Assembly: GCA_949126835.1 (NCBI GenBank)
Contig: OX421507.1
Coordinates: 8,894,121-8,958,120, forward strand
Length of the DNA stretch: 64,000 nt
From: Anisus vortex
Taxonomy: Eukaryota > Mollusca > Gastropoda > Planorbidae
Direction: 5' to 3'
Position numbers and translations under genes: made by a program. How positions within the stretch are numbered: the first letter of the stretch is position 1; each line of letters begins with the position of its first letter. The notes under the pieces were generated by a model. The model did not search any database and was not told the origin of the DNA. It saw nothing but the letters and a program-made list of their open reading frames with translations. Below, piece by piece: positions 12,127-23,755 of the stretch.

Positions 12127-12149
12127 AATAAATTAACTATTGTAATAAA
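12127..12149 (+). terminator. NitFhit poly(A) signals
   Basis: Two AATAAA hexamers at 12127-12132 and 12144-12149 lie about 130-150 nt after the stop codon, followed by a T-rich stretch. Confidence 0.7.
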
Positions 12150-12499
12150 TGTTTTGTCATGTAGGCTATTTTGTTTTTTTTGTATTTGAAATAAATAATT
12201 TCTTACAACAGATTTATTTGTTGATGAGGATAAAATTACTTGAACATAAAACAACAAACTTCTCTAAACAAATATTCTACAGTCTATCACAAAGATTCGG
12301 GTTGTAACAAATTTGACAGCTAGGCATTGTTATGTTATCTGTACTGATGTTACTAGATGATATCTGTAGTGATGTTACTAGTTTGATGATATCTGAAATG
12401 ATGTTACTTATATGGCTCCTATCTGTCTCGCAAGACAATGGATGTGCCCTTAGGATTTTAATGAGGGACAGCGCTAGCTGAAGTATGACTTTTAAGCCA

Positions 12500-12571
12500 T
12501 TGCACCCTGAATGAATTAAAAATTCTTCTTTGGCGCGCTAATACTAACATCAAAAGTTTGCTGACCCCTGG
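12500..12571. mobile_element. Right-end fragment of a hAT MITE
   Basis: CACCCTGAATGAATTAAAA...GTTTGCTGACCCCTG matches the right part of the complete MITE at 40542-40738. The left end is not found here. Confidence 0.6.
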
Positions 12572-14010
12572 TATAGAATATCACAAAGAACATATATCAA
12601 ATATATTTAACTAAGCATTCAAAGAAAAATTGAAACCAATATTGAATGACTTTCATGATAAAACAACAAAATGTACAAAAATAATAAAATGTTGTTTTTT
12701 TAATTCTTTTTTTTTCTTTTGTGAAAAAAGGAGAGAAATTTAAAAAATAATTACAGTAATTCCTTTGAAAAAATATTTACATATTCATTAATAAGATAAA
12801 TTTTCCCACGAATGTATGAGCTTGTAATTCAAAGAAACTTAAAACAATGATCATAAAAGAGCAATATAAAAAAAAAAATAGGTTAATAGTAAATAAGCTG
12901 CAGAGAGTATGATTCTAGTTCTATCAGAAGCAGAACTAGTCTTGTACCGGGTACTTGTAATTTAAATGATGGAAAGTAATGACAGGTTTATATTAAAGAA
13001 TTACAATTACGATATATATATTTTTTTTTTAAACGCGAGTTTTCAGTTACAGTTACAGTATATAACATTTTAAGAATCAGGTAATTAAAAATCTTTATTG
13101 TGTTAGTCTTTATGCAAATCAAACACAAATCTATCAAAGAGTTTTGAAAAAAAATATTAACAGTAGATATGAAAATTCTAATTTAGACATAAATTTAAAT
13201 TAACACCATGAGTGCTATCACCAAAATCAGAAAAGAATAACAATAAAAAAAAAAGCATTATCATATCAATAACTACACAATATTTAGTTTTTTTAGCTTT
13301 AAAAAACCATTCAGACATAACATTGCTGTTAAGTTGCTATTGTAATATATATGTCCTAAAAAAACAAATAGGGCTGGCTTATTTGTAAAATGGTAAAAGT
13401 TTTTGCTATATCTTTTAATTTACCTGCAAAAATTGTGATTTGCTTAGTTAAAACCATTCCTGCCTAAAAGTTTTGCTTTAGAAATCGTCAGAGATTGCTG
13501 GGAATAATAATGATTCAAAATTTTGGTTGGTCCTTGCCATTGAACACCAGACTGTCAACATGTCGACCTTGGTTCTAGCCCTGCTTCTGTCCAATACCTG
13601 CTGCTCTGCAGGAGTTTTTGGCCAAGGATGTAATAATCTTCTATCTATAACCAAAATCTGTAGCTTATAAGACATTCATTAATGTGCTTTATCAAGAGGG
13701 ATTGTTAAGTTGTACACCATCATTGCAACATTATATAGCAAGAGTAAAACTGTGTATAATTTTGAAAAGTGCTTTATAACTATTATAAGTCATATAGTCT
13801 GTGTAAGCATATCTTCTTAAGAGAATATCATATATTACACAGTGATATGATTCACTTTTCCCTAGTATCGATTCTCTTTTGTATTTATTACAAGATTTTC
13901 ATTTTTAAATTCTTCTTGAGCTTTTAGCAACTCATTTGAATGGTATCTTTCCAGCTTTCAGAGTTTTTCTTTTAGATTTTGTTCTCATCTACAGCATTCC
14001 TGTAGGTGAG
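12572..14010. other. Non-coding stretch with a possible SINE relic
   Basis: AT-rich sequence without an exon-like ORF. At 13520-13610, CCAGACTGTCAACA followed by GGTTCTAGCCC has the order of a reverse-oriented tRNA anticodon arm and B box, probably a decayed SINE. The 65-residue ORF across it (13478-13675, minus) is not convincing. Confidence 0.35.
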
Positions 14011-14060
14011 GGCATTTTATTGACAATATTCTTTGTTTTCTCTTGTCTATATTAAATCTT

Positions 14061-14765
14061 TTATAAATTGGTAGAGGAATGTTGTCTAGTTAGCTGCTTT
14101 TGTATATATTTTCCCTGCTTCATTATGGATTTTAAGTCAGTTATTTTTCTTTTCAGCTTTCTATTTTTCTCTTGTAAAACACGTATTGCATTTCTTTTTA
14201 CTTTACACTGAGCACATTTAACTCTTTTTATTGAACTAGAACTAGAAGAAGCAGTCGTAGCTCTACTTAATCTGATGGGAAATACGTTGTTTTGGCTGCA
14301 ACAAGATGATTGGCAAACAATTCCTACAGATTGAATAGGATCTACCGGCAAATCAACTGAAGTAGAATCTGAATGTAATGTTTCTTCTATAAATTCTTTC
14401 TTTACTGAGGTGGTTGAAAATGACTTTGTAATATTGATAGTTTCAGTAGTATCATCATCACTGGGCTGATATCTAAATGAATTGTTTAAAAAATCCACAA
14501 TACCCTTCCAATTGTTATCAGGTTGTTTTTTTAACGTCTCCATGTTATTTGACACACTCCTGATATAGTATTTTAATCGTCTTAATTCATTTGGACCTTT
14601 AGGGTGGAATAGTTTCAGCTCTCCTATTAAAATGGCACATGATTTTGCCAAATTGCTTTCATTTTCCAGAAAAATTCTATAAATGTAGCCATTTACTACA
14701 GAGTCCGATAAATGTGTATATGTGACAATCAAGGCTCTAATATCTTGGGCTTTATTTTTATCCAT
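14061..14765 (-). CDS. Unrecognised 234-residue protein with CxxC motif and basic coiled coil
   Basis: This is a single uninterrupted ORF, the longest non-repetitive one in the window. The ATG follows an in-context AAGCATA, and a minus-strand AATAAA lies about 40 nt beyond the stop (14016-14021), so it is a plausible intronless gene. Residues 1 to about 90 look helical. Residues 95-185 are Ser/Thr/Asp-rich and probably disordered (DDDTTET, a Ser run). Near 187 there is KCAQCKVKRNA, a CxxC knuckle, followed by VLQEKNRKLKRKITDLKSIM, a strongly basic segment with leucine/isoleucine heptad spacing. A DNA- or RNA-binding or dimerising role is possible, but I do not recognise the family. It could be a retrogene or a transposon accessory ORF. 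Upstream it is bounded by a SINE. Confidence 0.55.
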   Translation of the reverse strand: MDKNKAQDIRALIVTYTHLSDSVVNGYIYRIFLENESNLAKSCAILIGELKLFHPKGPNELRRLKYYIRSVSNNMETLKKQPDNNWKGIVDFLNNSFRYQPSDDDTTETINITKSFSTTSVKKEFIEETLHSDSTSVDLPVDPIQSVGIVCQSSCCSQNNVFPIRLSRATTASSSSSSIKRVKCAQCKVKRNAIRVLQEKNRKLKRKITDLKSIMKQGKYIQKQLTRQHSSTNL

Positions 14766-14867
14766 TATGCTTAGAGGAGAAAAAAAAAATTTAAATTGTT
14801 AACCTTTTCTGATGTACTGTAAGGCTAATTAATGCTACGATATTATAAAAGCTTAACTCTTTATATA

Positions 14868-15145
14868 GGGCACGGTGGCCGAGCGGCAGCGCGTTCGATT
14901 GGCGATCCGAAGGTTCTGGGTTCGAATCATGGTGCAGGCTAGGATTTTTTCCTGGGACTTGAGGGTGAACCTGAGTCTACCCAGCTCTAATGGGTACCCG
15001 ACGAAAGCTGGGGTAAAGTAAAGGCGGCTGGGCATTGTGCTGGCCACACATCCCCTCATATGCCATGGCCACAGAAACTGTACGTGATTGCTCCTGTACC
15101 AGCCTTATGATCCGTTTGGTTAGAAGGGTACTTTAATTACTTACT
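14868..15145 (+). mobile_element. tRNA-derived SINE (Ser/Leu-type head)
   Basis: The head GTGGCCGAGCGGCAGCGCG (A box) and GGGTTCGAATC (B box) form a tRNA-like RNA polymerase III promoter of the Ser/Leu type. The body includes CTACCCAGCTCTAATGGGTA, CTGGGCATTGTGCTGG and CCATGGCCACAGAAACTG. Other copies: 16105-16436 (minus), 45030-45298 (plus), and fragments near 4270, 5600, 8262 and 52900. Confidence 0.85.
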
Positions 15146-15379
15146 AGGTCCGAAGAGTACTTTACTTACTAACTCTTTATAATTTGTAACTATAAATGAA
15201 CATATTATGACAAAGGTTGTTAGAATTTCCATATTCATATGAGTTATTTAGGACCATATCTACGTAACTCTGATTATTGAGATATATGTAAGTCAAGTCA
15301 AGTGCGCTTTAGGTGTATAGACTGCATAGCCCATTATAGGGTGCCAATATAGGCTATATGCCTAACATATATCTCTACA

Positions 15380-15450
15380 ACAGAATATTCGTAGGACGCA
15401 ATAATCTTCTTTATAGAAGGAGCGTCTATAATGTATAAGATAAGATAATA
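15380..15450 (+). mobile_element. LINE 3'-tail fragment
   Basis: CGCAATAATCTTCTTTATAG and AGCGTCTATAATGTATAAGA match the 3' end of the LINE family also present at 31356-31795, 37190, 43107, 44411, 53672 and 63063. Confidence 0.65.
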
Positions 15451-16104
15451 TTAATTAGTGAGATTTAGGCTATATAGTAGTATATAGGTCTACACAATTT
15501 AATAATTTTAGCTACAGCCCTCAATTTTGAGAAGCCTATATACTATATTATATATTATAAATATATAAAAATATCCAGTTTTGGAAACTGTTGTGGCAGA
15601 TCAGTAAACTATTGGACTGATTATAAATACAGAGAGTGCTATGTATTATAACGCTCAACATTATGCGGAGATATTTTGTGGCTGGTCACGTGTATTACAT
15701 TACTGGCATCACACTCGTGTGCATAAAAAAAAAAAGACGATTTAGAAAAGATCGTGCTTTGCTTCGTTCAAAGATTTTCATGTTGCCCTTTTTAAAGCCC
15801 AAAGAGACGAGTGGGGTGTGCTGTTTGTCGCGTATTGGTCTAATTATTAAAAAAAAATTTATAACATTTAAAATTTAAAGTCATAACTCATAAGTCAGTA
15901 AGTGTAAGTCTATAGAACTATAGACTCAGTCTAAGTCTAAGTTATTAAGGCCGCCCGTACGGTTTTCTTAGACGCCATTGTACTAGAAAAGGAGTAGCTA
16001 AATAGGCTAAACTGTAAGGTAGCATGGTTCTGCATCAGCGCATGGTAAACTGGTTACTATATTACTTATTACTATATTTATATACTATATGTCAGACGTC
16101 TTTG

Positions 16105-16436
16105 TAAGTAAAGTAACTTAAGTACCCTTCGGACCAAACTGATCATAGGGCTGGTGAAGCAGCGTTCACCCAATTTCTGTGGCCATGGCATACAAGGATC
16201 ACAATGCCCAGCTGCCTTTACTGTACCCGTTACCGCTTACCCCAACTAAAACTAATATGTCAGGTAGTGGTAGGCCTACCCATCAAACCTGGGCCTGGGT
16301 AGACTCAGACTCAGGGCTCAGGGACACCTCAAGTCTCAAGTCCTGGTCCTGGGAAAAAATCCCGGCTTCAGCTGGATTCGAAGCCAGGACCTTCGGATCG
16401 CCAGTCAAACGCGCTGCCGCTCGACTACCGTGCCTC
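16105..16436 (-). mobile_element. tRNA-derived SINE copy
   Basis: Reverse-oriented copy of the SINE at 14868. The tRNA head (reverse complement of GGCACGGTAGTCGAGCGG) is at the high-coordinate end and the body runs down to about 16105. The ORFs across it (115 and 68 residues) are by-products of the SINE. Confidence 0.85.
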
Positions 16437-16879
16437 AGGGTTTTTGTTACCTTTTTATTATTCTTTAACTTTAACTGCCTTCTCTTCAAAACTTTTTTTT
16501 TATTAGTTTACAACACTGATCACTGATCTGTACAAATGTGCTTTACAAACACTGTATACCACTGAACTATATAAATATAAATATATTCCAATCGGGCAAC
16601 ATCACTGATCTATAAAAAGAATTGGTATAAATCAAAACATCAAAAGCTGCCCAATTGTTACACTTCTTGACTTTTAACATTTGCATTAATTAATCCTTAG
16701 AGTCTACAGTTTTATGTCATGATTCACTGCATGCAAGTTTGTTTATTATGGAGAGTTGATCATCGGCTATTAGCTGAAAATTCCTACAATACAATTGTTA
16801 TGTTGTTCGTCCCTCATACAATAGGCCATAGAATAAGGCTAAAATTTTAAAATACCGATACCGAACCGAATGCATTAAA

Positions 16880-16880
<1 letters not shown>

Positions 16881-16950
<70 letters not shown>
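16881..16950. repeat. (TA)n microsatellite
   Basis: About 35 TA dinucleotides. A second long tract is at 18226-18310. Confidence 0.95.
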
Positions 16951-16952
<2 letters not shown>

Positions 16953-17389
16953 CTACTATACTGTATTAAGTTTATAAGTTAACTTATAACAATAGTACTA
17001 TAGGCACTGAGCTATATATACATGGATTGCTCAAGCAATGGACAAGTCTTAACGTGTATGCATGCATAAAAGGTCACGAGCAAAAAACATTTCCGTTCTT
17101 ATTCGATCATTTTATTCGAAACAATGTCTGTGTGCTACTTTACTGGTTGTTCCCAAATTTGTTGGGGATTAAAATTTATTTCCTTTCCAATAGATGTTTA
17201 CAAAGCGAAACAAGTAAAAATGGGAGAAAATGTGGACTTTATTAAATATAGATAGGTGCACTGTATGGCACTAAGTTATATATATACATGGAAGTACCAA
17301 AAATTAAAAAAACTTTTCGTGATTGCGTCATTGAAATTTGATAAAAATGAACTCTTTTATACTGAACATATATTATATATATATATATA

Positions 17390-17792
17390 CAAGCTACATT
17401 GCCCGGCGTTGCCCGGGTGAAAAAAAAAACTTACACTTACTGAATACTTTTAGGAAAGTAAATAAATATTGTAATAGGGTAAAAAAAAATTGTCAAATAT
17501 TTTTATTTAACAAAATCTATATTGCCTATAGATTTACAATGTCTTTTGTTTTTAAAAGTTTGAAAAATTAATTGTCGAAAAAAAAAAGTATAGTCTAACT
17601 GAAGAATCGAACCCTGGTCGCCCGTATAGCAGTCCACTACCTCTACCACTGAGCTATCGAAGACACATGTCCGATGTGAAAAATTATTAGACGGCATATT
17701 GGGCTAGGCCTAGATAGGTCAGTGACACACGTGTTTTCAAATTGACCAATGGGGATCCTCGCGGGGCTTAACACTGTCTTTTTATATATATA
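17390..17792 (-). mobile_element. Non-autonomous Helitron, downstream tandem copy
   Basis: Read on the minus strand, the 3' end is CCCGGGCAACGCCGGGCA (a GC-rich hairpin), then AATGTAGCTTG, the hairpin-plus-CTTG arrangement of Helitron ends. The 5' end is TATATATATAAAAAG abutting the CTTG of the next copy. Inside lies a tRNA-like block (TAGCTCAGTGGTAGAGGTAG and GGTTCGATTC). It has no coding capacity. Confidence 0.7.
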
Positions 17793-18223
17793 CAAGCTAC
17801 ATTGCCCGGCGTTGCCCGGGTGAAAAAAAAAGGACTGTCTGGGGTGCAGATAACAAATTTATAAACTACACTTACTGAATACTTTTAGGAAAGTAAATAA
17901 ATATTGTAATAGGGTAAAAAAAATAGTCAAATATTTTTATTTAACAAAATCTATATTGCCTATAGATTTACAATGTCTTTTGTTTTTAAAAGTTTGAAAA
18001 AATAATTGTCGAAAAAAAAGTATAGTCTAACTGGAGAATCGAACCCTGGTCGCCCGTATAGCAGTCCACTACGTTTACCACTGAGCTATCGAAGTCACAT
18101 GTCCGATGTGAAAAATTATTAGACGGTATATTGGGCTAGGCCTAGATAGGTCAGTGACACACGTGTTTTCAAATTGACCAATGGGGATCCTCGCGGGGCT
18201 TAACACTGGCTTTTTATATATAT

Positions 18224-18226
<3 letters not shown>
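17793..18226 (-). mobile_element. Non-autonomous Helitron, upstream tandem copy
   Basis: This is the same family as 17390-17792, joined to it directly head to tail. Its 5' end is the canonical TCTATATATATAAAAAG (minus strand, starting at 18226). It differs from its neighbour by an extra GGACTGTCTGGGGTGCAG segment near the 3' hairpin and a few point changes. Confidence 0.7.

Positions 18227-18310
<84 letters not shown>
18226..18310. repeat. (TA)n microsatellite
   Basis: A long TA tract, interrupted once by AAGCTT, next to the Helitron 5' end. It may be an extension of the element terminus. Confidence 0.9.
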
Positions 18311-18312
<2 letters not shown>

Positions 18313-18629
18313 CCTAAGCTTTTCTACTCTCATATACGAGTAAATTGTGTTAATTTTAATGTGTACCGGATTCATTAATTTAATGGCGAAGTCAAAAGAT
18401 GTAATGGTTGATGATTTTTTCTGGATAATGCTTTGAATGCCACATATAATAATATGTGTAACTGAGTAATTAATTTTAATGAATATTTATTGTTTAGACA
18501 TGCATGTATAGCTCAGTGTCATACAGTGCACTTATCTATATTTAAAAGTCCACATTTTCTCCTACAATTTACTTCCTTTGAGCACTCCATATATTATAGC
18601 TCAGTTCGCTTCCCAATGAAAAAAAAATC

Positions 18630-19222
18630 ATCACTGGTACTTTCCGTATTTTTATATGGCTGCGAAAGATGGACGCTGAATGCAGAGGCTGAGAGAAGAT
18701 TTCAGGCCTTCGAGAACAAATGCTATAGAAAGTTAGTAGGAATACGATATCAAGAAAGAAAAACAAATGAATAAGCTAATGTCTTGCTCCAGGTCCATAA
18801 TCTGGCGGGGAAACAGGAGGCACTCCTTTCAACTGTAAAACGACGAAAGCTGAGACCTGGGCTACCTACGCTAAGCAAATAAAGCAACTCAATAGCTTTC
18901 ACCTGCAATGCTTGCGTAGGATACTCCACATCAACTGGCAGGAAAGAGTCACAAATGTGGGTGCTCAGGATAAGCCATAATATGTTGAGTATGAACTCAA
19001 TAATTCTGAGTGAGAGGCGCCTGTGATAGGCCATGCCCACAGAATGGGCTCGGAACGTATCCCAAGAGCCCTGCAGTATGGAGAGCTTGCAGCTGGAACA
19101 AGAAAAAGAGGCCGCAATTTATGTTTTGAAAGACGTCTGTAAAAAAAGACACCATACTGGCACACATCGATCACAAAACGTGGTAAGGGCCATGCTGAGG
19201 AACGCACCTCCTGCCATTTAGA
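18630..19222 (+). mobile_element. Mosaic of two LINE reverse-transcriptase fragments
   Basis: 18630-18842 encodes LYGCERWTLNAEAERRFQ and, after a frameshift, LLSTVKRRKL, typical of the late part of one LINE family. It runs straight into AETWATYAKQIKQLNSFHLQ at 18846, typical of the start of the same region in another family, followed by the GHAHRMGSERIPRAL and GELAAGTRKRGR region with stops to about 19220. The two ancestries meet at the RRKL/AETW junction. Confidence 0.65.
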
Positions 19223-19441
19223 TAACTTTTTGACCCCCCACCCTTTCCCATCAGACAACAGCTTTTTTGTAACTGTAATGAAGGATAAGGCAATTATATG
19301 TTTCATGCAGCAGCTCTTGGTATTTTCCTTTGGCCAATTTTAGATTCCAGTAATTATAAAGAGAATAATTATGTGACTGCAAAAAGCTAGAGGAAAAATG
19401 AGTGGAGTCAATGTACAACACCTGGTTCACACTTTAATATC

Positions 19442-19778
19442 TCATATCGGCATCCGTCCGTCTCGAGAGACGATGGTGTAGCTTCATGGGTGAGGTGTCC
19501 ACCTGCACCGCCGAGAATGGCTGTGTAGACCAACTCGGGAGTGGCAATCCCTGCCACACTTGAGGCATTTGAAGGCGGATGGCTGTTGTAGCAGGTGTTT
19601 CCGCCTCGCTCTTTTCTGAATGGCTGGCAGTCTCGTTTCGCCCAGTTTTTGCACACGATGTGCCACGCCTGACTGCGAGCCTCCAGGTTGGTCGGTCAGA
19701 AGCCTGACATTCCCAATTGTCGGGGTCGATGGAACTCTGAATCAAGTCCCTTTTACATAGATCCTTGAAGCGTATATC
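19442..19778 (-). mobile_element. LINE 3' fragment with C2H2 knuckle, inserted in unit A
   Basis: Same family as 2746-3190 (CLKCGRDCHSRVGLHSH; DIRFKDLCKRDL), spread over two frames. The flanks share ATATCTCA at about 19435-19443 and 19770-19780. Unit B shows the uninterrupted site at about 30717 (AAATATCTAATATACAAAC), so the insertion came after duplication. Confidence 0.75.
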
Positions 19779-20899
19779 TCACATACAAACAAAATAAAAC
19801 GAAAGTTTTTTTATAAAGTATGGAAGGGTTTAGAATTTATTAAATACAAATTGAAATTTGAAAAAAATAATTATGCAAGAAATTATATCTGTGGTTCTAA
19901 CGAGCCTTTTGATTGTTGTTTCTTGAAATAGGCCTACATTGATATTAAGTAATCTTTAATATCTGTTGTGTGAGAAAGGCTGTTTAAATATAATTATAAT
20001 AATAGACCTAAATTAGAGTTATGTATTAGCCTTATGTAAGCTTATTATTACTACTTTATTCTTTGCCCATCTGTCCTCTAGTGTTTCTAGGTTTAGTGAT
20101 TTTGACTAATGGTATTAGGCCCCTACTCTTAGGCCTATTCAGGCAAATAATGGGGTTATAATTATATCTAATTTATCTAGTCAATAAAAACCAACAACTT
20201 AACAACCTGTATTATTCTAAAAGAATGCAAAAATAACTATCATTTTAAACCAACAATCTTAATCTTATCAAAAGACACGCTGTAAAATATTAGACTAAAT
20301 GTAGCTCTAGGCCTACATTAAATTATAAAGTAGTTTAATTTCTAAATTAAATATGCATGAATTTCGTTTTCCAAAAATATAATATTGCTTTAACTTAATA
20401 ATTACAATTCTAATAAAGTCCATTATTTTCATGGCCAGTGGCGAAGCCAACATTTTTACCCAACAAGGGAAGGTTCGAAAATTTCATAATTTGGGCACGA
20501 GTGATTAGATAAGAACCACTCGCGATAGCGACATTTCCATTTTGTTAAAAGAAACCTAGGAATGTGGTGGAGGCAAATAGCGAGGATGGAAACGCAGAAA
20601 TAAGAAATAAATAATTTAACAGAAAATTAATTGCCAAATCCCAGTGATACTAAACGCTAAATATGATGACAAAGAAACAAATAAGTAAGAAAATATGCCT
20701 TATAAGTAATATTTCCAGATGTTGTTCATAACTAATTATTAAGCGAAATGTCAACAACTGGACTATGATGGTTTAATAGTATTATTTAACCTTCTGATAA
20801 CACAACGCTCCGCACTAGGTGACCTAATTATGCGATAAACTAATTGCTCATAAAACGGCAACACTGATGTTGAAATGTCAACTTGAAGTCTACATAGTA

Positions 20900-20907
20900 T
20901 ATATAAA
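20900..20907 (+). promoter_or_regulatory. TATA box of gene A
   Basis: TATATAAA lies about 30 nt upstream of the likely start of the 5'UTR exon (about 20930), which ends at the donor CTTCTG/GTAAGT at 20980/20981. The corresponding site in gene B reads TATATGAATA at about 34375. Confidence 0.6.
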
Positions 20908-20929
20908 TATATTCAATGTTCTGTTCCAT

Positions 20930-20980
20930 ACAACACGCAAAGAACTCGTTCGGAGCGAACCAAGCGAAAATCTACTTCTG
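20930..20980 (+). other. Gene A 5'UTR exon (predicted)
   Basis: AACTCGTTCGGAGCG...CTACTTCTG followed by GTAAGTTTAATATTG is strongly conserved with 34405-34455 in unit B. The coding exon has a matching acceptor TTTAAACAG at 22230. The intron is about 1.25 kb. The transcription start is inferred from the TATA spacing. Confidence 0.55.
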
Positions 20981-22255
20981 GTAAGTTTAATATTGGCTGA
21001 TAAATAAAACGTATTGACTTGAATGTTTTTTCCTAACGTGTATTTTTATCTATAGGTCTACGTGTATACAAATAGAAACTACAATTACTATCTTCTTATC
21101 TTTTATTCGTATATCTTGTTTTATTTTTTTTTTATTGGCTTTTATGTGTATTAAATTAAAGAAAACCCTTTCAGATAATCCTAGTCCATAGTGCAACAGA
21201 GTACAATAATTAATTGGTTTCCTTTGCCACAGAATGCAAAGAGATTGAGTGGCTAGTACAAATTTACGGCAGCTTTTTTTTTAAAAAACTTAGTTTTGGT
21301 AACCATTAGATCTGGATAGAATCAGGGGTATTGTCCCAACGCGATTTAAGAAAACAAACAACATCCTGGCTTTTCTTTACCTGCATACGAACCGACGACA
21401 TTCAAAATGGCATTCACACGCGCTCACACGCCCATCCACAAGAGCACGGTGCCGTATGGTATGTCTATTTCTTTAAGCTTAGAACAATACAATTGTTTAT
21501 TATTCTTTTTTTGTTCTAAAGGATGTTAATCCTTAACTTTTTATTCCGCCAGCTGCTTACACTAAAGAATTTTTTTATACTCACGAATTTGTTATGCAAA
21601 AATAAAATAACATTACAAAGAATAAAATTTTAATTACGTGTAGATCTAAACTAAATGAGTCTTAATGCTGATATAACAATATGCTTTTCACCTTTACCTT
21701 CACCTATTCCATAGCCCGAGTGAGGGTCGTCGGGGCACCATTTCTTTTTTACTGTTGAACCATTGTATGCCACTCGTCTCGATCCTGCGCCGCCCCGTGG
21801 GAATCCGCAAGAGATAAGCCGGGCCACTCTTTATGCTTTTAAAAAAGCATAGGGCCTAGCTTCTACTGAATAAAATAATTGATTCTATGAAGTTTGTTTA
21901 CATATTGAGATCGGCATACGCACGTTCACAATTTCCAGAAGCGATTTTAATTATACATGTTAAAAAAAATTTTTAACACATAAAAAAAAAAGCATAGAAG
22001 TTATTTAGCACAAACGGTGATAAACATTCTAGAAGATAAAGCTGTTGCGATTTAGACCTAGGTCCTACAAAATTATTTGTCTTTTTTTGCTATTGATGCA
22101 ACCTCTGAGCAGCCTAATGATGAACTTATATAACTAATTGCAGACCGATTCTGAGACTGTCATTATGTTATTTTCACAATTTCGTAAAATCTGACTTTAT
22201 TATTTCCTATTTGATTCTTCATTTAAACAGTTTGTGTTGAGAAAATCTCCAGAAA

Positions 22256-23708
22256 ATGAAGAGCGCATGCGTGTTACTTTTATTTCTTGGTCTCACTTGG
22301 GCTCAATCCGAGTGGCCAGCTCCTGGGACATCGTGTATTCATGACAACCAGGTAAGTGTACAGTTTATCAAGTTCTTATAACTAAACACTAAAAATATAT
22401 TGATAAAGAGAAAAATCCAACACAATTGCTTTTCCATTTTAAGAACGCTTTTTATTATCATACCACTGGGGGTGAATAGATTTGCATGAACCAAAAAAAG
22501 CAAATATTCACATCATTTCAATATGAAATACCAGACTGACAGCACGGATGATCGCAAATCGCATGACGAAACAATCTGGACAAAGAATAAACTAGTAATA
22601 ATAAAGAAGGCATGAAATTCTAATTTAGAATTATAACACAAAGACAATCTGTCGCAATGCTCAGATAAACACAAGGATAAAAACACTTCCCTTATCCCTT
22701 AAGCGATAACAAATTTATATAAATACTCTTTCGTCCAAGTGGCATCTGGGCATGGAATGAGTTGCCTGAACAAACCAGGAAAACCAGTAACTTAACATCA
22801 TTTAAAATACTAATAGAAGTGCAGGACTAGAATTAAATCACAGATGTGCGTAGGTCACAAAAATCTACTTTACAGGAGGAGCGTCACTAATGTATAAGAT
22901 AAGCGAATATTCAGCTTACGGTCTAAATCAGGAGTCTCAAACACGCTGCCGCGGGACAACCTAGTGGATTTTTTGGAGCCCGCCAGTAAGCTTACAGTAA
23001 TGTGCTATTCGTGAAATTCAGACAGCTAATTTTATTGTTAATTTTATATACGTAACACACCTATTATGATAAGTGGTAAAATGAGTTAAGATGTTTGACG
23101 TATTTTTGGTTTACTAGGGTTGGGTTGTTTGGGGGGGGGGGGGTGCGGACCTTGACACATCTCTTAAGTGATAAAATGGCTCATGCCTTTAGCCGAGTTT
23201 GAGACCCCTGGGTTAAATGATCGTAGAATGACCTAAATACAGACCAAAAGAATAATTCGTCGTTCTTCTAAGTTAGATCAAGGGATTTCTTAAAAAGCTA
23301 TTTTTTAAGTCTTGCACAATTTGACAAGTCCTGTTATGTGAAATATGCGTATGTTTTTTTTTTTATTAATCTGTTTCATTCAAACTTGTAAAACTAAATT
23401 CATGTGTTCTAGGAATATGCCATTGGTGACAGGGTTCCTGTGGACAGCTGCAATACCTGTATCTGTGGTGGACATGGGATTTACTGTACTCTCATGGCCT
23501 GCCCAGAACATCACGGCATGTGTTCTCACGAAGGACAGGTACGGTTAAAATTCGCGTTTTTTTTAACACTATTATTATTTATTACTTGTTACATTCACAT
23601 TTTTGTTTAGAAAAAAATACATTTTTATTGAAGAAATTGAGAGAAAGGGTAAAAAAGGTAAGAAAAAAAGGAAAGAAAGAGAAAGAATAAAAGGAAAGAG
23701 AAAATGAC

Positions 23709-23755
<47 letters not shown>

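Noticed and set aside
16179..16526. 115-residue plus-strand ORF
   Set aside because: Lies across a reverse-oriented tRNA-SINE; codons follow the SINE body, not a protein family.
17603..17660. Candidate tRNA genes inside the repeats at 17.6 and 18.05 kb
   Set aside because: A and B boxes are present, but the copies are identical parts of a repeated Helitron-like element and no clean acceptor stem is visible.
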